Origin: Theocolax elegans
Lineage: Eukaryota; Arthropoda; Insecta; Hymenoptera; Cerocephalidae
NCBI GenBank assembly: GCA_026168455.1
Contig: CM047428.1
Location: 42,082,769 to 42,146,768, forward strand
DNA: 64,000 bases
Direction of reading: 5' to 3'
Part shown: one piece after another, positions 59,032-64,000 of the stretch
How positions within the stretch are numbered: position 1 is the stretch's first letter
Layout: each line of letters starts with the position of its first letter
Notes under the pieces: generated by a model
What the model was told of the DNA's origin: nothing
Database searches by the model: none
What the model saw: only the letters and a program-made list of their open reading frames with translations
Program-made: the position numbers and the translations under genes

Positions 59032-61678
59032 TTAATCTTCTTCTCTATAATATATTTTCATATTTGATACATGAAATTTTCCTCTTTCAATTTTTGTTAT
59101 GGGATATACTAATAAATATGTATCATATCCTAGTTTTTTCGCTATAATATACGGACCTTGCGCAACAGGCATAAATTTTGCAGTAATTTTATTTTCATTT
59201 TCTGATATATTTAATGCTTTAATTAATACATGATCATTTATTTTGAATTCATAATGTTTCTTATTTTTATTCTTATTCTTTGCTCTATTAATTAAAAAAT
59301 TATGCATATGTTTTCTTGCATTATTTAATTTTTCTTCATATGTTAATTCATTATTTTGTAAATTTATATATTTATCCCATACACGAATTGGCTTCTTATT
59401 TAAAAATAATTCTATCGGTGTATAACCAGTTGTCTCATGTATTGTTTCATTTATTATTTTTTGTACATAATCTATTTCTTTTGCCCATCCAGTGTGTTTT
59501 TTCAAATAGTACGGTAAATTCTCCCTATTTCACGATGAACCCTTTCAATAATATTACTTTGAGGATGTCTTATTGAAGAAAACATAGGTTTTTATATCAT
59601 TTTTTGTTAAATAATCTATCCATTTATTACTTGTAAATTGAGTACCATGATCTGATAAAATAGCCTTAGGTTTCATAAATTTTTCAATATATTGATCTAT
59701 TTTTCTAATTACGGATAACGTATTTGCTTTTTTCAACGGATATAATGCAACATATTTACTAAATACATCTATCGTTGATAAAATATATTTTACTCCCCCT
59801 ATAGAAGTAGGTAAAGGTCCGTAAAAATCAATCGATAATATTTCACCAGGATTTTCAACAAGAATTGGTTGAAATTTAGAGTGATACTTAATCGTAGAAT
59901 ATTACTTTTTTGACATATATCACACGGTTTTATGTATTCACTAACTTTTTTTCTTAATTTTGGAACATAAAAAAATTCTAAAACCATTTTATATATTTTT
60001 CTTGGTCCTACATGACCATAAAATTCATGTAATAAAATTATAAATCTTTTCATTATTTTTTCTGGAATTATAATTTTCAAATTATTTTCGTGATATTTTA
60101 CAAACATATTCATTTGATATATAACATATTTTTTAGAATTTTTTGATTCTATTTCATTTATTATTTTATCAATATATTCATCCGATCTTTGTAATTTTTT
60201 CAAATTTTTAAAACTATCAATTAAACTCTTTATCTATAGATTTTTTTATTATAGTTTTGCAATTATTATTTCTGTATCTTTTAAATCGTTTGATTCATTT
60301 ATATCTAACACCGACTTAAATAATCAGCTGCTTTATTTTTATGTCCAGGTAAATATCTGGTATTATATTTAAATCTTGAATTGATAAATTCCATCTTCTT
60401 AATGTGAATTTGTAAATTTACAATTTTGCAAGAATGATAAAGCTTCATGATCGTTCTACTATAATCTTATGACCGCACCCCTTAAATACGTATCCAATTT
60501 ATGTAATGCCCAGACTATTGCTAACATTTCTTTTTTCTGTTGTAAAATAATTTACTTCACTACCTTTTAATGTACGGCTAATATATGTTACTATTCGTTC
60601 TTCACCTTCTTCATCTAATTGTGATAAAAATTCCGGCAATCGCGTAATCACTTGCATCCAAACATATTCTTAGTGATCCGTCTTTTTTAGGTACAATTAC
60701 ACAAGGATTTATAGTATGGGCTTGTAGATCGTCGAATAATACCGAAATCTAAACATTTTTTCTACTTCCTTTTTCACTCTTCTCACGATATGCGATAGGT
60801 ATAGGATATGGTTTTGAATAATATGTTATTTCATTACGTATTTTTTAATTGATACTTGAAATCTAGAAGTTGTCCTGGGGTTCTTTGGAATACGGTTTTA
60901 TAATTTATATATTAAGTTTTTTAATTTATTTTTCTGTGTATTATTTAAAATTACACTAGAATTTATTTTGATCATTGATTTCCTTTTCGGATATATCATA
61001 ATCATAGTCTAAATTAGACGATTTATTGTTCCAATTGAATTCTAAATCTTTATTTTCTAGATCATCCTCAAATTCAATTGACATAGTTTCATACTCTTTT
61101 GAGTTTATTTGTATTTCATTAAATTTTATATTACCGATCTTTTCCCCAACTTCGTATATAATTTCATTATTAACCGTATCAATTAACATTTTTAAAATTT
61201 TTTGAGAATCATAACCTAATATACAAGGTCTTATTAATTTTGGTATTACTATAAATGTTAAATTTTCCATTAATCCACCTATATTTGTTTTAAGTAAAAC
61301 TTGTTGCTTAATTCGTGTTGATTTTAAACCCGTTGCACCTTTAATAATTTTTCCTGATATTGGTAATGTAGGTTTATTTTTGAATTGATTTTTATTTTTA
61401 TTATAAAATTCTTCTGATATGCAAGTTATTTCACTCCCAGTATCTATTAAGGCATTTATTTCTATTCCTTCAATTTTTATATTTATTTCAGGGCATTTCT
61501 CAATTATTTTTTCATTTTTAACATTTTCATTATTTGGTTCAATATCATAAATTAAATCTTCACGAGGATCTTGAAATATTGTATTTATTTCAATGTTTTT
61601 AGGTTCTTGAATTTTTTCAGTTGTATTTTGTGTTTTTTCCTTATCCGAGTTACAAAATACAACTCTTTTTAGTTTCCC
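59032..61678 (-). pseudogene. pol: pol, copy 3, multiply frameshifted
   Basis: Protease, RT remnant, RNase H and integrase parts are recognisable in short frames (for example 59505-59032, 59736-59554, 60203-59799 and 61270-60956). At least a dozen single-base gains or losses occur relative to copy 1, clustered in 59.5-60.9 kb. The RT-to-RNase H fusion is the same as in copy 1. The heptamer remains at 61672-61678 (minus strand). Confidence 0.8.
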
Positions 61679-62952
61679 GAATCGGTTTTATGGATTTGTA
61701 TGCTTGAATCATTTTTTAAACTTACGTCTAGTACATCTATATTATTATAATCATTTTCATATTTTTTTCATATATTGGTTTAATTATTTTTTTTATTGGT
61801 TTAACCGTTTCAATAGCATTTATCTCGGTTGAGTTTCTTTTATTTTCCCAAGATCTATTTTGTTTATTATCTTTCAAAATTTTCTTTTTGTTTATATTTA
61901 TCTTTATATTTATCATTTTCATTATATCTACTTGGTTGTTCAATTTTCTTTGAGAATTATCATTTTTCTTTTCACGAATTTTATCTGCGTCAAAATCCGC
62001 TAGTATTTTAAATAAGTGACTTTTATTTTTTACTTGTCCCAAAATTGCATATCGTATTGATTTTTCAAAATGTTCACTAATTTTATTTACTATTTCTGTT
62101 TCAGAAAAATCCATATCTAATTCTTTTATTAAACCAAATATATATGTAGCATATTCTACTCTTGACCATTTATTATATTCAATATTGACCAAATTCTACC
62201 TTTCTTTTGCAGATCTTTGTAAAGTTTGATTCCAATATCTATCTTTAAACACTTTAATAAATTGATTAAATGTTTCTATTTCTGATTCTTGTATGTACCA
62301 CCATTCTTTTGCTGAATCAGTTAATGATTGTGATATGCTAGCACATATTTCATTAAAGTTTAAATTATAGTTATTAACATATTTTTCTAAATCGATTAAA
62401 AAACGCATTGGTCGTTCATAAGGCTGTCCCGAAAACTTTGGTAAATCAATTTTAATTTTAGGCATTGATTCAGTAGAATTAAATGTTTGATTATATTCAA
62501 TTACTTTTTCATTTGATTCTTTAAAAGATTTTTCAAGATTTTATATTCTCTTATCATATTCCAATTCCATTTCTTTTATTTTATTTGAAAAATAATTTTT
62601 TAATTCTAAATATAAATCATCATTTAAAACTAATACTTTTAATTCATTATTTTATTCTCAATTTTTTAACTTCATTGTTCACCATTTTTAAATTATCAGA
62701 TAACACTTCATTTTGTTCTATTAATTTTTGATTCAATAGATTAATATTTTCATTACTTTTCTATAATTATCAATTACATCTATATTTTTATTTTGATTTA
62801 ATTCAATTTCTGTTTGTTTTTCATCTATTAACTTTAATTCTTCTGTAACAGCCTCCTCCCAAGCATTACGTTTTTTATCGATTTCAGTTGTTTCTTCATT
62901 ATTAAAAGAATTTTGCATATTTAACAAATATACTTGATTTTCTTTTTGCCAT
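61669..62952 (-). pseudogene. gag: gag, copy 3, frameshifted
   Basis: Same gag with the shared TAA between its two parts, plus extra indels near 61767, 61870, 61953, 62183, 62205, 62652 and 62757. Fragments 62465-62196 and 62192-61737 cover the capsid-like part. Confidence 0.8.
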
Positions 62953-63052
62953 TTTGAAAAATCTATATAATATAAATTCAATATCTATATATTAACAAAC
63001 AAGTTTAAAATATTAATATTTAATAAAATTTTTATATAATTAATACTTTATG

Positions 63053-63828
63053 TTTGAATTTATTTTAATTGTTATTACGCGATCAATACCACAAATATTG
63101 CTATCTTCTTTATTTAACAATTTTTGTTAAATTGATTTACACATTCAAAATACTACACATGTTTTTTGTGGGTAACAAACAAATAGCAGTTAACCTTTTC
63201 ACTGCGGGGGTGGTCGATATATCGACCACTTAAAATATACAACATATTTAATGTTTTTAGATCAATTTTGATGTTTTAAATGTATATAAAATAGTTTTAT
63301 AATTCCTCAAAATATTATTCACCTTGAAAATAGGTATTTCAAGGTCAAATTTCATCCCTAGTAGAAGCAAGAATTTTAGAGTGATTTCTTTCGTAATTTT
63401 ATATACTGTTTATAAAAAATACTTTAAAACATCACTGCGGTATCCTTAACCTTGAAAATTTACAGTCAAGGTCATATTGTATTTTATTTGCATAAGCGAA
63501 AGTTCGATCTAGCTTTTTAGCGTTATTGATGAGGTCAAAACGGGAAAAAAAGTAAAAAAATCCTAAAATTATCTTTGTTCATGAAAATGTCTATTTCGCG
63601 ATGAAATTTTAGTTTCCAAAACAAAACATCGAGCTTAAACCTTATTGTTGAAGGTTATATAAAATGCTGCGGCATTCATTTTCAGCGTGATCTAAAATCA
63701 ATGACGTAAACACAAAATCTGTTATTTACTATTTCGGTCTGGGAGTTGGTATATCTTTGTTGTTCGTCAACTGGGTACGAAATAAATGTCATCACTTATT
63801 GCAGAAACTAGTCTAATCTTCAAAAATA
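63053..63828 (-). repeat. inverted helicase fragment plus piggyBac right end
   Basis: 63053-63187 is the reverse complement of the helicase start at 53473-53600. TTAA (about 63191-63194) follows, then the piggyBac end with palindrome, and 63195-63828 is the reverse complement of about 6690-7329. This copy runs about 180 bases further into the element than the right arm at 53208 does. Its run CAAGAATTTT and other variants match 53207-53473 rather than the left-arm copy. Confidence 0.85.
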
Positions 63829-64000
63829 TTTTAATTTTAAAAATGAAACTTTAACCGTCAATTGTAAATTTCCTTCCATTTCCTTAAATATTATTTTTTA
63901 TAAATGAATATTATAATTAAAAGTTTACGATCAATGTATGATTTGCACTTTCCCAGTTGTTCCCATACATGTGGGCACCCTCCTTCATTCTCATCTTGTT
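63829..64000 (+). repeat. start of a further copy of the 49.0-kb segment
   Basis: Direct repeat of about 49038-49208 (offset 14,792), equal to the reverse complement of about 10880-11048. It continues past the window edge. The joint shares a TTTAATTTTAAA stretch between the two parents. Confidence 0.9.

Larger units (their letters stand above)
53891..63065. repeat. 9.2-kb direct duplication, second copy
   Basis: Second copy of 30540-39715. It carries many more one-base indels, especially at 59.9-60.9 kb and 61.7-62.8 kb. The right end joins an inverted helicase fragment within a shared TTTGAATTTATT. Confidence 0.95.
56992..63065 (-). mobile_element. LTR retrotransposon, copy 3, 5'-truncated
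   Basis: Has the 3' LTR with the same flank (CACT, 56988-56991), polypurine tract, spliced-ORF region, pol and gag, but stops at 63065 in the leader upstream of gag. ORF A, the primer-binding site and the 5' LTR are missing. Same RT deletion and gag stop. Heavily peppered with one-base indels. Confidence 0.9.

Noticed and set aside
33641..63065. Independent transposition events for retrotransposon copies 2 and 3
   Set aside because: They share the same flanking sequence, the same target duplication and the same LTR deletion as copy 1, so they are duplicates of a single insertion.

Overview
The window looks like repeat-dense, AT-rich DNA from an insect nuclear genome. The one recognisable host exon is the last exon of a respiratory complex III subunit (UQCR11-like, 2009-2123), with a spliceosomal acceptor and a poly(A) signal. 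Almost everything else is transposable elements: piggyBac-like DNA transposons with TTAA target sites, a Ty3/gypsy-type LTR retrotransposon, tRNA-derived SINEs, a zinc-knuckle ORF1/gag-like relic, and a degenerate PIF1-type helicase joined to a ubiquitin-specific protease (USP) domain. There are no bacterial-style operons, rRNA genes, functional tRNA genes or CRISPR arrays. The order of insect cannot be settled from this sequence.

Layout. 1-1016: palindromes, a fold-back repeat and a broken gypsy-type integrase fragment. 2009-2200: UQCR11 exon. 2374-8620: a three-layer nest, in which piggyBac B is split by piggyBac A (2941-7333), and A's transposase is split by a 1.4-kb solo LTR (3972-5364). 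8.6-18.2 kb: gene-poor DNA with four SINEs, a fold-back, a perfect hairpin and a three-unit tandem array. 18183-26467: an LTR retrotransposon with two LTRs, 4-bp target duplication, primer-binding site, polypurine tract, gag, a textbook -1 frameshift signal, pol, and a candidate spliced 3' ORF. Its pol lacks the catalytic centre of reverse transcriptase. 26.5-31.7 kb: ORF1-like relic, 37-bp minisatellite and helicase-USP module in duplicated and inverted pieces.

From about 31.3 to 53.2 kb the window is a near-perfect mirror image of 6.9-28.8 kb, so most features occur again on the opposite strand. From 53.9 to 63.07 kb the 30.5-39.7 kb block recurs in direct orientation (offset about 23,352), then joins an inverted piece and the start of another copy of the 49-kb segment. 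Junctions carry short shared sequences and lie in repeats. The extra copies differ mainly by homopolymer-length indels. This may be a real complex rearrangement or an assembly artefact from fold-back reads and unresolved repeats; copy counts should be treated as provisional.

The most interesting candidates are the helicase-deubiquitinase module (53473-55089 and 30541-31737), the retrotransposon with intact -1 frameshift signal but deleted RT core, its spliced 3' ORF and upstream coiled-coil ORF, two SINE families sharing one 3' tail, and nuclear-receptor-like TCAAGGTCA sites in the piggyBac ends.
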